Assembly (NCBI GenBank): GCA_002427745.1
Contig: DIYF01000169.1
Span: forward strand, 1 to 19,668
Length of the DNA stretch: 19,668 nt
Source of the DNA: Roseivirga sp. UBA6061
GTDB taxonomy: Bacteria > Bacteroidota > Bacteroidia > Cytophagales > Cyclobacteriaceae
Reading direction: 5' to 3'
Each line of letters opens with the position of its first letter. Within the stretch, counting starts at the first letter, position 1. A program made the translations under genes and the position numbers. Positions 1 through 7,270 of this stretch are shown here, one piece after another. Under the pieces are notes generated by a model. It had not been told where the DNA came from. It was given only the letters and a program-made list of their open reading frames with translations, and did no database searches.

Positions 1-1
1 A

Positions 2-430
2 GACGAGGAGCTCAGAAAGAGCTCGGTTATGTTTATCAAAAATGAACCGGAAAACGAGTGGATCTATCAGAAAATGGCAGCCATCGCCCTTCAGGTAAAC
101 AGTGAGCGTTTTTGGTTTGACCTTCTGGGTTTCCATCAGAACCTTCAGCTGACCAACTATTCAGAAGGGGATCACTTTAACTGGCACCAGGACTTCGGTC
201 GGGGTGAGATATCTGACCGGAAAATCAGTATTACCGTTCAGCTTTCAGATCCGGATGAATACGAAGGGGGAGATCTTGAGTTTATGATCAACCACAAGAC
301 CGTGCAGGTTCCCAGAGAAAAGGGTACGATCATTATTTTTCCCTCGTATATCCTGCACCGGGTAACTAAAATCACCAAAGGCCAGCGAAAATCTATCGTG
401 GGCTGGGTAGCCGGACCTCCTTTTCGTTAA
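2..430 (+). CDS. 2OG-Fe(II) oxygenase, 5'-truncated by the window edge
   Basis: C-terminal part of an Fe(II)/2-oxoglutarate dioxygenase of the prolyl-hydroxylase-like (PKHD) class, which hydroxylates a protein or small-molecule substrate using O2. The frame is open to base 2 and reads DEELRKSSV before the first Met at base 29; that RKS-V stretch resembles the family's usual sequence, so the gene starts upstream and the Met at 29 is internal. Counting from that Met, the metal ligands are H53 and D55 (NWHQDFG) and H110 (LHRVT), and R120 is the likely 2-oxoglutarate-binding arginine. The 'GGDLEF' turn is also typical. The end 'GWVAGPPFR' suits small bacterial members. Substrate is not readable. 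It converges with the oxidoreductase at 505-1503, leaving 74 bp in which I see no clear terminator. Confidence 0.88.
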   Translation, partial: DEELRKSSVMFIKNEPENEWIYQKMAAIALQVNSERFWFDLLGFHQNLQLTNYSEGDHFNWHQDFGRGEISDRKISITVQLSDPDEYEGGDLEFMINHKTVQVPREKGTIIIFPSYILHRVTKITKGQRKSIVGWVAGPPFR

Positions 431-504
431 TCCATTTTCAATACCTCATTGTGATTGGTAAGTGCTGATAAAAGTCAACATCTGATGCTCAGGTCAGCCG
501 GGGG

Positions 505-1503
505 CTAGAACTGATCTATGCTTTTCACTTCAGCCCAGGTGCCGGTTTCTTTTGATTCCTCTGAGGCCAGGCCGGTCAGGTGCAGGTTGGCCACAACTTC
601 GGCATTCGCAAAGCCCGGAATGCCACTTTCGACAGCATCCAGAAAGGAGGTTACAGACTCATGCATGCCGGGCCAGTCGGCATAGGGTTGAATGGCAGGC
701 CAGCTTTCAACCTCCCATTCCGGTCTGGCTTTAGTCCTGGTTTTCAGTTCTCCGGTCAAAAGGTCGATCTCAATGTTTCCGTTGTTCCCCACCACTTCCA
801 CATCGATCGTTAACTCTTCCGGGCTATCTATATTGACCTTTAGCTCTCCCCAAATACCATCGTAATCATAAAATCCGGTGCTTTGACTTTGTCTGCGTCC
901 TTCGGTGCCATAGCCATCCATGATTAAAACACGTTTGGGGGTAGCATCCAGCAGCACATTCAGTACATGTGTGTACCAGACAGACAGTCTGCCGATATTA
1001 TTGATGTCCTGACCCGGGTCGGGACCCCAACCGGATTGTAACCGGATAGCCACTGTTTTTACATCGCCAATGGCCTGTTTTTTAATCAGATGAGCAGCTT
1101 TGGTAACGGCCGGAATCAGAGCGAGCTCCAAATCTGCATGAGTGATTTGAGGAGCTGCCAACAGGCTTTTGATGATGGTGGGAACCAGGGCCCTGGTATG
1201 GGCTATTGGTGGTTCATAAAATACGGCCTTGCCTGAAGCCAGAGCAGCTGTAATGGCTTCGGCATGAACCGGATCAGGCACGGCAATCATTACCGCTTCT
1301 ATATGGGGTGAAGCCAATAAATCTTCATAGCCCTGATAGATGCTGATGCTATTTCCAAAATCCTTTCTGATTGATTCCAGGGTAGATTCGCTGCGGGCCG
1401 AAATGCCAACAATCTCGGCCCTTCCGTCATTTTGTAAAGCCGGCAGGTAGGCATCCTTTACCCAGGAACCATAGCCAATAATACCTATTTTGATTTTCGT
1501 CAT
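505..1503 (-). CDS. Gfo/Idh/MocA-family oxidoreductase with altered catalytic motif
   Basis: 332-aa NAD(P)-dependent oxidoreductase-like protein, likely cytosolic (no signal peptide). The N-terminal Rossmann fold has the dinucleotide motif GIIGYG (residues 7-12), and 'VPDPVHAEA' (about 75-83) matches the family's second nucleotide-contact segment. The C-terminal half has the family's alpha/beta layout, including 'WYTHVLNVL', where a catalytic-site His is usual. The family normally carries E-K-P, with the Lys taking part in catalysis; here it is E97-P98-P99, so the Lys is replaced by Pro. The protein may therefore bind cofactor without standard dehydrogenase activity, or may belong to a divergent branch. 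It starts at ATG 1503 and is probably monocistronic: 212 bp separate it from the next upstream same-strand gene. Substrate unknown. Confidence 0.85.
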   Translation of the reverse strand: MTKIKIGIIGYGSWVKDAYLPALQNDGRAEIVGISARSESTLESIRKDFGNSISIYQGYEDLLASPHIEAVMIAVPDPVHAEAITAALASGKAVFYEPPIAHTRALVPTIIKSLLAAPQITHADLELALIPAVTKAAHLIKKQAIGDVKTVAIRLQSGWGPDPGQDINNIGRLSVWYTHVLNVLLDATPKRVLIMDGYGTEGRRQSQSTGFYDYDGIWGELKVNIDSPEELTIDVEVVGNNGNIEIDLLTGELKTRTKARPEWEVESWPAIQPYADWPGMHESVTSFLDAVESGIPGFANAEVVANLHLTGLASEESKETGTWAEVKSIDQF

Positions 1504-1536
1504 CCTTCTTCTGATTTACCGTTTTGCCCGTTGTAA

Positions 1537-1563
1537 ATGACCGGGTAAAAAACGCCCGGTCAT
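1537..1563. promoter_or_regulatory. Perfect 9-bp inverted repeat upstream of the oxidoreductase gene
   Basis: ATGACCGGG (1537-1545) and CCCGGTCAT (1555-1563) are exact reverse complements around a T-rich or A-rich 9-nt loop. It lies 34-60 bp upstream of the start at 1503, inside a 212-bp intergenic stretch (1504-1715) that holds no gene. There is no run of T after either arm, so an operator or 5'-leader hairpin is more likely than an intrinsic terminator. A weaker ATTTAC/GTAAAT pair overlaps its start-codon side. Confidence 0.45.
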
Positions 1564-1715
1564 GTTTAGCACTCCGGAGGTTTCAAATTAGGGACTAAAC
1601 CGGTCTTTTGCTGAAAGCCAGACCGGGAATACAGTGAAGCATGGTTTTCTTTGAGTAAAGCACCTGGATATTGGCCGGACCTTCCCTCTGCTTAGTCAAG
1701 TCTGCATGTGGGACA

Positions 1716-2039
1716 CTACTTGGGCTCCAGTGTCAGCACGTATTGATGCGCTTTATCCAGGTAGGAGGCAACCAGTTCCAGGTCATCAAACATGCTTTCA
1801 GGAATGAGTACATAGCCGCGCATAAAGGCCCCGTGTGACTTGAAGCGGGTGGTATTATACGCTTCCATAAACTTCTCACCATCCTCTTTGGACAGCCTGA
1901 AGCCCAGCTCTCCCGCCTTATTGAGCAGGGAGAACATATGACCATTGGCAGAGGTGTAAGGCATGGTTTTGCCAAGCCGGGTGAGTTCCGGGCGCATTGC
2001 TACGATTTTGTCAAATCGTTTCAGGTTTTCTTCCCACAT
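1716..2039 (-). CDS. TfoX N-terminal-domain-like small protein
   Basis: 107-aa cytosolic protein resembling the TfoX/Sxy N-terminal domain. It has the pattern 'TSANGHMFSLLNKAGELGFRL' around residues 29-49, then 'EAYNTT', an aromatic/basic stretch and a closing 'YLDKAHQYVLTL'. Stand-alone copies of this domain occur widely next to SRPBCC and VOC genes; their biochemical role is not established, and a competence role should not be assumed. Its ATG (2039) lies just after the TAA of the SRPBCC gene (2042-2044), separated by 2 bp, so the two are very likely translationally coupled. It is the last gene of the leftward cluster 2917-1716. Confidence 0.7.
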   Translation of the reverse strand: MWEENLKRFDKIVAMRPELTRLGKTMPYTSANGHMFSLLNKAGELGFRLSKEDGEKFMEAYNTTRFKSHGAFMRGYVLIPESMFDDLELVASYLDKAHQYVLTLEPK

Positions 2040-2041
2040 GG

Positions 2042-2485
2042 TTACGGTTGTTTTTCTACAAATTCTTTAAAGTTATTCATCCAGCGCTGGGCTGGTTTTC
2101 TGTACATTCCCGGAAAGAGAATGGCCATCAGACGTGGCATTACCCAGTTGATTCTCGTGTATTCAATTTCTGAAGTATAACGGGTCTTGTTCTCGCTCAG
2201 GGCTATAAACCGACACTTCATGGTGTTGTCCATGTGCTTATGGTGATAATGCCCTTCAAAAACTTCGGGTAGCTGATTGGAAGTAATGGTTTCGGTCAGT
2301 TCCATTTCGCCTTTGCCCATTTGGTAGTACATTTTGGAAACAGCACCATCCTGGCCGGCAGTACCACTGACCAGCTCTTTTCTGAGAAAGCCCTCCTGGT
2401 ACTCGCCCAGGTATTGTGGGTCGGCAAAAAATGCTGCTACTACATGCTGTGGTTTGTCAATATCGATTGAACCTGAAAATTTCAT
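2042..2485 (-). CDS. SRPBCC (START/Bet v1-like) family protein
   Basis: 147-aa protein of the SRPBCC/polyketide-cyclase superfamily, a beta-grip fold that binds hydrophobic ligands in a deep pocket. It opens with 'MKFSGSIDIDKPQHVVAAFF', the usual first strand and helix ('i.i.ap.e.V...l.dp'), has the central 'YYQMGKGEMELTETI' strand region and ends in a long C-terminal helix 'WMNNFKEFVEKQ'. I chose the ATG at 2485; a TTG three codons upstream (2494) is possible but has no better ribosome site. It lies between the PhnB-like gene (start 2917, stop 2528) and the TfoX-like gene, all leftward and closely spaced. Ligand unknown. Confidence 0.8.
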   Translation of the reverse strand: MKFSGSIDIDKPQHVVAAFFADPQYLGEYQEGFLRKELVSGTAGQDGAVSKMYYQMGKGEMELTETITSNQLPEVFEGHYHHKHMDNTMKCRFIALSENKTRYTSEIEYTRINWVMPRLMAILFPGMYRKPAQRWMNNFKEFVEKQP

Positions 2486-2527
2486 AATAATCAATTTAAG
2501 CTTTTTGATGGAATAGGTGGAAAGGGG

Positions 2528-2917
2528 CTATCCCTTGTGTACAAGCATCCACTGGATCTCGTATTTATCTCTGACCATACCAAAGCCACTGCTGATGGGA
2601 AAAAGTACTTTTCCGTCCAGTGCCAGTTTTTCAAAGCAGTTGCGCTGACTTGTGGCATCGGGAAAGGTGAGGTATAGTGAAACATTGTTTCCGGCATGGG
2701 TCTGGTAAGCAGGAAGATTGTCTGAGGCTTTGATCGCGAGGTCTCCGGCCTGCAGTTCCGAATTGAAGATCATCTCCGTACATTCCGGAGGCACTTCCAT
2801 GGGAGATTCTCCAAAGGTCTGCATGGTAGTGATTTCAGCACTGAAGAGCCCGGCATAAAAATGCATGGCCTCGCGACATTTTCCCGGAAAAACCAGGTAG
2901 GGTATGGATGGTTGCAT
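2528..2917 (-). CDS. PhnB-like VOC superfamily protein
   Basis: 129-aa member of the vicinal-oxygen-chelate (glyoxalase/bleomycin-resistance) superfamily, PhnB/'3-demethylubiquinone methyltransferase-like' type. Hallmarks are the N-terminal 'PYLVFPGKCREAMHFY' (substrate-loop strand plus helix), the middle 'LYLTFPDATSQRNCFEKLA', and the C-terminal 'GFGMVRDKYEIQWML', which is almost the family consensus. Despite the old database name these proteins are not shown to be methyltransferases; a small-molecule-binding or resistance role is possible. It is the first gene of the leftward VOC-SRPBCC-TfoX-like cluster. The promoter should lie in 2918-3040, where a strong inverted repeat sits at 2994-3020. 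Confidence 0.82.
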   Translation of the reverse strand: MQPSIPYLVFPGKCREAMHFYAGLFSAEITTMQTFGESPMEVPPECTEMIFNSELQAGDLAIKASDNLPAYQTHAGNNVSLYLTFPDATSQRNCFEKLALDGKVLFPISSGFGMVRDKYEIQWMLVHKG

Positions 2918-2993
2918 AGTATGATTTAAATGAAAAAGTTATTCGATTTCCTCTTTGTTGGTTTTGTCGAATATGAGTCATACAAACCATTTG

Positions 2994-3020
2994 GAGGTAA
3001 CAGAACCGTTTTGTTACCTC
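2994..3020. promoter_or_regulatory. 9-bp inverted repeat between the AraC gene and the VOC cluster
   Basis: GAGGTAACA (2994-3002) and TGTTACCTC (3012-3020) are perfect arms; the inner bases can extend the stem by a G-T pair and two further pairs, leaving a 3-nt loop. It lies 21 bp past the stop of the AraC gene (3041) and about 77 bp upstream of the VOC gene start (2917). It could end the AraC transcript or be an operator for the VOC cluster. There is no clear T-tract on either strand, which favours an operator or a rho-assisted end. Confidence 0.45.
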
Positions 3021-3040
3021 AATTTCATGCCAGTGGTGTG

Positions 3041-4153
3041 TTATTTGGCTGAGTGGTTGGCGCGAATATCTGCCAGGTATTCTGAAGGTGATTTGCCTGT
3101 GGCCTGTTTGAATACCCGGTAGAAGCTCATCTTATTATTGAAGCCGGATTCCAGCCCGATGTCTATGAGCTGAATCCCGGAATCTTTCTCCTTTAGCATC
3201 ATGGCCTTGGCTTCTTCTACCCTGTATTCGTTGATCAGTGCCTTGAATGATTTACCAAATTTCTGATTGATCAGATCAGAGACATATTTCTTCTGCAGAT
3301 CAAGAGACCTGGCAAAACTCTCCAGGTCCAGACTGTCATTCAAATGGGCCTTTTCCACTTCCAGCTTTTCGCGAATGCGCTGTTCGTCCTGAATTACCTG
3401 ATGAATATTGGCACCGACCGTACTGGCTTTGGGGTTAAGAATATCCGACTTCAGAAAGAACTTATAGGCAATGGACTGGATGAGAAAGGTCATGCTCAGC
3501 ATGCTGATGCTATTGAAGAGCGGAATTTCCAGTCCTGCAGGCCTTAGTACAAAATAGATCAGCCCCAGGCCCAGTGCTATTGTATAGAGTGTCAGAATTC
3601 TGAGGTACCAATTGGCGAGCTGGTTGTTCTTAACGTGCTCTTTATATCGCATCAGTGCGAGTAGAGCAAAGAAGAGATAGGCACCAATGTTTACAAAGAA
3701 GCTGAGGCTGAAGTAAAAACTGAAACTGCCATAATCAAGCAGGGCAGCCATGTTTTCCCGGGTAAAGGCGATTTTATCCGGGCCTGGCATCATGTACAGT
3801 GGAATATTCATCAACAATATCAGCAGAAAGAAAATGAGGTGGAGTCCATGAACTTTTCTCAACCTGAATTTGGGGTTGGTAATGGCCAGGGCCATAAAGA
3901 GCAAAATGGGTGGTTTGATAAAGTTGATGGGGTAACTGATGCCCAGGAGATGAGGTACTTCCTCAATCAGGTTAGTTTCAAAGAGCAGTCGCTCAATCAG
4001 GGTGATGCCTTCAATGATCAGAAAAAAGGCGAAAAACTTTTTCGGGAGGGTCTTTTTAGGTTGTAGCAGAAAAACTGTGGCCAGGAAAAGTGCCTGGAAA
4101 GCCCCAAAGGCGATAAGGATATTGAATATCAAAGGTGATTCGGTCACAGACAA
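3041..4153 (-). CDS. Membrane-anchored AraC-family transcriptional regulator
   Basis: 370-aa regulator with a membrane sensor part fused to an AraC DNA-binding domain. Roughly the first 235 residues hold about seven hydrophobic helices (for example 'LIFNILIAFGAFQALFLATVFL', split here only by reading, near the N-terminus, and 'LHLIFFLLILLMNIPLYM' near 105-125). A linker follows, and from about residue 265 there is a two-HTH AraC domain with 'LDLESFARSLDLQKKYVSDLI' and the signature 'IGLESGFNNKMSFYRVFKQATG' type segment ending 'SPSEYLADIR'. This 7TM-AraC layout is common in Bacteroidetes; the signal is unknown. It starts at ATG 4153 and is transcribed leftward toward, but separately from, the VOC cluster. 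Confidence 0.88.
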   Translation of the reverse strand: MSVTESPLIFNILIAFGAFQALFLATVFLLQPKKTLPKKFFAFFLIIEGITLIERLLFETNLIEEVPHLLGISYPINFIKPPILLFMALAITNPKFRLRKVHGLHLIFFLLILLMNIPLYMMPGPDKIAFTRENMAALLDYGSFSFYFSLSFFVNIGAYLFFALLALMRYKEHVKNNQLANWYLRILTLYTIALGLGLIYFVLRPAGLEIPLFNSISMLSMTFLIQSIAYKFFLKSDILNPKASTVGANIHQVIQDEQRIREKLEVEKAHLNDSLDLESFARSLDLQKKYVSDLINQKFGKSFKALINEYRVEEAKAMMLKEKDSGIQLIDIGLESGFNNKMSFYRVFKQATGKSPSEYLADIRANHSAK

Positions 4154-4218
4154 TTAGCTTCGAACGAATATAACCAGCTTTGAGAAAAAGATGAGAACAA
4201 AGTTCAGGGGTAGGACAA

Positions 4219-4312
4219 CCTCAAGGACAGTGTCCTTTTGAGGATTACGAGTTTATTCGAGCTAAGATTCTATGAGACAGCCTGTAAACAAAAGCCGTGA
4301 AGGACACTGTCC
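4219..4312. repeat. Two copies of an 11-bp dyad (GGACAGTGTCC) upstream of the AraC gene
   Basis: GGACAGTGTCC occurs at 4225-4235 and its exact reverse complement GGACACTGTCC at 4302-4312. The first copy sits inside a longer imperfect dyad, from CCTCAAGGACA (4219-4229) to TGTCCTTTTGAGG (4231-4243). Both lie in the 228-bp gene-free gap between the 191-aa gene (ends 4382) and the AraC gene (starts 4153), with centres 77 bp apart. They could be paired binding sites for a dimeric regulator, or a hairpin pair forming in RNA. Confidence 0.45.
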
Positions 4313-4381
4313 ATAAGTATCCACTTGTCTCGGTAGAAGAGGCTCTTCGCTACTCCGAGAACGGAAAAGGAGAGTGGCCGT

Positions 4382-4957
4382 TCAATACTCATCCTCGTTA
4401 AATACAAACTCATCAGATTTTGGTATGGGCCTGGAATAACACCTGATTTTATCGGTGTTGTGTTGAATGTCGATGCCCAGCGAGCTGGCAATAAAAAGCA
4501 CCTTCTCCAGTACGTCTTTCCTGACGGCTTCTTCGCCCGGTAGTGGTTGACCTGTGTTGATCGATACGCGCCCGCCATTCATTTCAGGGTCTTCCATCTC
4601 GAATTCACGTGTAATGGCGCCTTTTCGGTAGTACCTGAAGTCATAGGAGGCGTCTACATCACCAACAGAACAGCTGAATATGTCGAAGTCCAGACTCAGT
4701 TTCTTTACACGGTCTCTGACCTCTTTGTTAAACCAGGGAGTATTTCCCCAGTCATCCATCAAATGAATCCAGGCTCTATCTTCTGTCAGGTAGAGGTGAG
4801 AACTCTCAGGGTGATCAAGGGGCTTATACTCCTTGTCGGTTACGAGGCTGTAGTTTTCCAGTCCGAGTCTTAAAAACAGTTCTCTATCTGTCAGGGCTGA
4901 TCCTGCCTTAACAAAGGTGAAAAAAGGAGAGTTAAGGGTACCATTAATAAGTTGCAT
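4382..4957 (-). CDS. Conserved-looking hypothetical protein, 191 aa
   Basis: I do not recognise this protein. It is soluble, acidic and without a signal peptide or membrane segment. It is rich in aromatic and acidic residues ('AWIHLMDDWGNTPWF', 'SYDFRYYRKGAITREFEMEDP'), a composition seen in small beta-rich proteins of unknown function that accompany immunity or adaptor genes. The region 'LNSPFFTFVKAGSALTDRELFLRLG' at the N-terminus suggests a strand then a helix. Coding is supported by length, an uninterrupted frame and a sensible ATG at 4957. It lies between the HD-Pnk gene (152 bp upstream, same strand) and the AraC gene. It could be co-transcribed with the RNA repair operon, but the gap argues only weakly for this. 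Confidence 0.65.
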   Translation of the reverse strand: MQLINGTLNSPFFTFVKAGSALTDRELFLRLGLENYSLVTDKEYKPLDHPESSHLYLTEDRAWIHLMDDWGNTPWFNKEVRDRVKKLSLDFDIFSCSVGDVDASYDFRYYRKGAITREFEMEDPEMNGGRVSINTGQPLPGEEAVRKDVLEKVLFIASSLGIDIQHNTDKIRCYSRPIPKSDEFVFNEDEY

Positions 4958-5109
4958 AGAATCTGATCAGGTTTCTAAAGTTAATAAGGGTTTCGGATTC
5001 TCAGAAGAGTTTTCTGAGCGTCACCCAGAATGGGAAAAAGGAATGATAAGTCCGCTTCTTTTCCATGCGCATCGGAGGAGGACGGGACCTCTTATGGCTT
5101 GCCGGCTAA

Positions 5110-6243
5110 TCAGGAAGTCACCACAAAGTCTATTTCATGGGCCTCTTGTGGACCGGGGATTTCCAGTTTGGTGACCATCTTGTTCACCACATCTTCCGGT
5201 ACTTTGTATTCGCGGTTGTGATTCTGAGAGATCAGCGTTTTATAAGGTACTTCCAGGTAGACGATCTTTACTCGACCACCATAGTCGGTGAAAAGCGAGA
5301 TCCATTTACCTCGCATATCCCCGGTAATATTGGTAGCATTGAAAACAAAGGACTGTCTGGCCCGCATAAACTCTTTGGCCTTCTCTTTTCCCAGCTGGAT
5401 GACCTGACCATTTTTCTTTTTATCCCTTGGGTCAATCTTGTGTTCTCTGCGAATATCATCCAGCGACAGAACAGGCAGGTCCAGATTACGTGCTATATAA
5501 GTGTCTTTACCGCTACCCGGCAGAGCGCACATCATATACACTTCGAACTTCAGGTCATCAAAAGGTATATAGTCAGGCGAAGCCTCTTCCTTATTCAGGT
5601 AGAGATAGCGTCCGTAGTCTGATTCAAAAGCCCTGGGAGTTCCAAAGCACTGCTGCTCTTTGCATAGCTCATTGAAGAGCTCTATGCGTAGTAGTATTTC
5701 TTCCTGATCCTGACAAATACGGCCCAGGATATCAGCTTTAGCCAGCATTGAAAGGTGTTGTGTATTCACTACCAGACTGGCACCAATTACGGCCTTGGCC
5801 GGATCTGGCTTTTCTATAGCCCACAGCGGTAAACCATGGAGTCTTACCAGTTTGGCAATCTGCTCACGAATGCGGAAAGGTGCCGGCATGTCTTTATACA
5901 GCAAGGTTCGTACGGTGAACTCTCCCTTTTTGGCATGCCCGGGAGAAACAATGCGCTCCAGGCCATCGATCACTTCCGTACCTGTAGTTGATCGTTTTTC
6001 AATGTCATGTGTCAGGGCTGCTGTGAACAGGATATGCTGATCCTGTTCGGAAAGTGCACGGAATTCCGGTAAAGCACATAGCGCCTCAACTACCATTTTG
6101 GTATGGGTGAATACATCCCCTTCGGCATGCCAGATCGGGTCCTGTGGAACCCCCTTCATGTCACGAAACCAATCGAACTTTTGCTCGATGACAGCCCAGT
6201 CAATCGGCTCTCCGGGTTGATATAATGGAAATTGCCAGCTCAT
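5110..6243 (-). CDS. HD-Pnk: HD phosphoesterase fused to 5'-OH polynucleotide kinase
   Basis: 377-aa bifunctional RNA/DNA end-healing enzyme. The N-terminal HD domain (about 35-200) shows H39, H47, the H79-D80 pair, H103, H136 and D171 as likely metal ligands; in characterised HD-Pnk (Runella slithyformis) this domain removes 2',3'-cyclic and 3'-phosphates. The C-terminal P-loop kinase (about 235-377) has Walker A 'ALPGSGKDT' (240-248) and 'DDIR' (262-265), equivalent to the T4 Pnkp D35/R38 region that activates the 5'-OH. The residue after the Walker Lys is Asp rather than Ser/Thr. The ATG overlaps the upstream RNA ligase stop by 4 bp (ATGA), so the two are translationally coupled. Together they give healing and sealing of broken RNA. 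Assignment is strong from architecture; the natural substrate is unknown. Confidence 0.9.
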   Translation of the reverse strand: MSWQFPLYQPGEPIDWAVIEQKFDWFRDMKGVPQDPIWHAEGDVFTHTKMVVEALCALPEFRALSEQDQHILFTAALTHDIEKRSTTGTEVIDGLERIVSPGHAKKGEFTVRTLLYKDMPAPFRIREQIAKLVRLHGLPLWAIEKPDPAKAVIGASLVVNTQHLSMLAKADILGRICQDQEEILLRIELFNELCKEQQCFGTPRAFESDYGRYLYLNKEEASPDYIPFDDLKFEVYMMCALPGSGKDTYIARNLDLPVLSLDDIRREHKIDPRDKKKNGQVIQLGKEKAKEFMRARQSFVFNATNITGDMRGKWISLFTDYGGRVKIVYLEVPYKTLISQNHNREYKVPEDVVNKMVTKLEIPGPQEAHEIDFVVTS

Positions 6244-7055
6244 GATTTGCTCATATATTCATAGCCAAACCAGTTGTATTTGGCATAGTCAATCAAAGAG
6301 GTTGGTTTCCAGGTTTTGGTCCAGTGTACATTTGTTTTTACATGAGAGGCACGTACAAGCTTAAAGAGGTTGTTGAACTCATTGGCAGCCACAGGCAGGC
6401 TGCCGCTGGTGGTTTCAAAACCTTGTTTGTTTCGGATCACAAAACCTTCGGAACAGGCCCTTTGCGTCAAAGGATCATAACCTCCCAGTAGTCCGGGAGT
6501 TTCCACGCTTTCTTCCCAGGACATACCAAGGTTCTCCGTCAACCATTTCTCCAACACTTTATTCTCATCCTGACCGGGTTGATAGAAATCGGCCAGGGGA
6601 GTGGTGATTTTGATTTCCGGCACAGTAGGAAAATCGAGCATGGCAGCATAGAATTTTACCTCTTCCCAGGACAGCCAGCGATCGCCTTCGCGTACGGCAA
6701 AAACGTAGAAATAGGATTCCAGCTTCTTGTAGGCAATGGAGTGGATTCCATACATGTTCTCTCCAAAAATCTCCAGCTCATTCAGGTCATTTTTGATCAG
6801 TTGCCAGCGCTCACGCATGGGTTTATCCCAGGGGTGCTCTGTAGGATTGGTGTGAGATCGGGCAAATACTCCTTTTTTATTGAAGCAGTTGTTCTGACCG
6901 TCCACCTTTTCAGTGAGTATCAGGCCGGGCATTTCGGCAAAGGCCTGCATATAGCCATCGGGCATAAAGCGGTCGTCAGAAGTAGTTCCGAGACTAATCT
7001 GTGCATGTAGGCTTCTGCAATATTTCCTTGACTCACTCACGGTATTTTTTGGCAA
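6240..7055 (-). CDS. ATP-dependent RNA ligase (partner of HD-Pnk)
   Basis: 271-aa covalent nucleotidyltransferase that seals 5'-PO4/3'-OH ends. Motif I is K50-VDG53 (Lys forms the AMP adduct), R66 lies in the following strand, motif III is FGENMYG (98-104), IIIa is YFYVFAV (115-121), IV is EGFVIR (203-208) and V is KLVR (232-235); all are intact. The N-terminal 'RKYCRSLHAQISLGTTSDDR' segment fits the family group often coupled to HD-Pnk. There is no ATG near the N-terminus: an in-frame TAA lies two codons before TTG 7055, so the start is TTG 7055 or GTG 7040. 'AAGGA' directly abuts the TTG, so it is better spaced, though rather far, for the GTG. It overlaps HD-Pnk by 4 bp downstream. Confidence 0.88.
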   Translation of the reverse strand: MPKNTVSESRKYCRSLHAQISLGTTSDDRFMPDGYMQAFAEMPGLILTEKVDGQNNCFNKKGVFARSHTNPTEHPWDKPMRERWQLIKNDLNELEIFGENMYGIHSIAYKKLESYFYVFAVREGDRWLSWEEVKFYAAMLDFPTVPEIKITTPLADFYQPGQDENKVLEKWLTENLGMSWEESVETPGLLGGYDPLTQRACSEGFVIRNKQGFETTSGSLPVAANEFNNLFKLVRASHVKTNVHWTKTWKPTSLIDYAKYNWFGYEYMSKS

Positions 7056-7083
7056 TCCTTAAGTATACAATTGTCTTGCCAAA
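7048..7083. promoter_or_regulatory. 8-bp inverted repeat across the RNA ligase start
   Basis: TTTGGCAA (7048-7055) and TTGCCAAA (7076-7083) form a perfect dyad with a 20-nt spacer. The inner arm contains the TTG start codon (7055-7053) of the RNA ligase gene. As a DNA operator it would sit on the translation start; as an RNA hairpin it would sequester the start. The rest of the 215-bp divergent region up to the XRE gene (7056-7270) holds only a weaker ACTCTT/AAGAGT dyad at 7144-7163. Confidence 0.4.
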
Positions 7084-7270
7084 TACCCTTGTTGATCAGT
7101 GGCAATTAGTTGAGTTGTGATGGGTAGGAGGGAACTACCGGTTACTCTTATCATAACAAGAGTCCTGTCCTCCTTAAGGCCAGAGAAGCTAAGTAGTCAT
7201 TTTGAGCAGGGTTGTCTTCTCTTAATAAGAATGTACTCAGTCGCTTAAGAAATATCCTTACTTTCACTAT

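Noticed and set aside
1716..2039. Competence regulator Sxy/TfoX
   Set aside because: Only the N-terminal-domain-like part is present and the context is a VOC/SRPBCC cluster, so no competence role is claimed.
5137..5622. 161-aa open frame on the plus strand
   Set aside because: Antisense to the HD-Pnk kinase domain, with no recognisable motifs.
6579..7010. 143-aa open frame on the plus strand
   Set aside because: It is antisense to the RNA ligase, whose full motif set is intact; its translation shows no family features.
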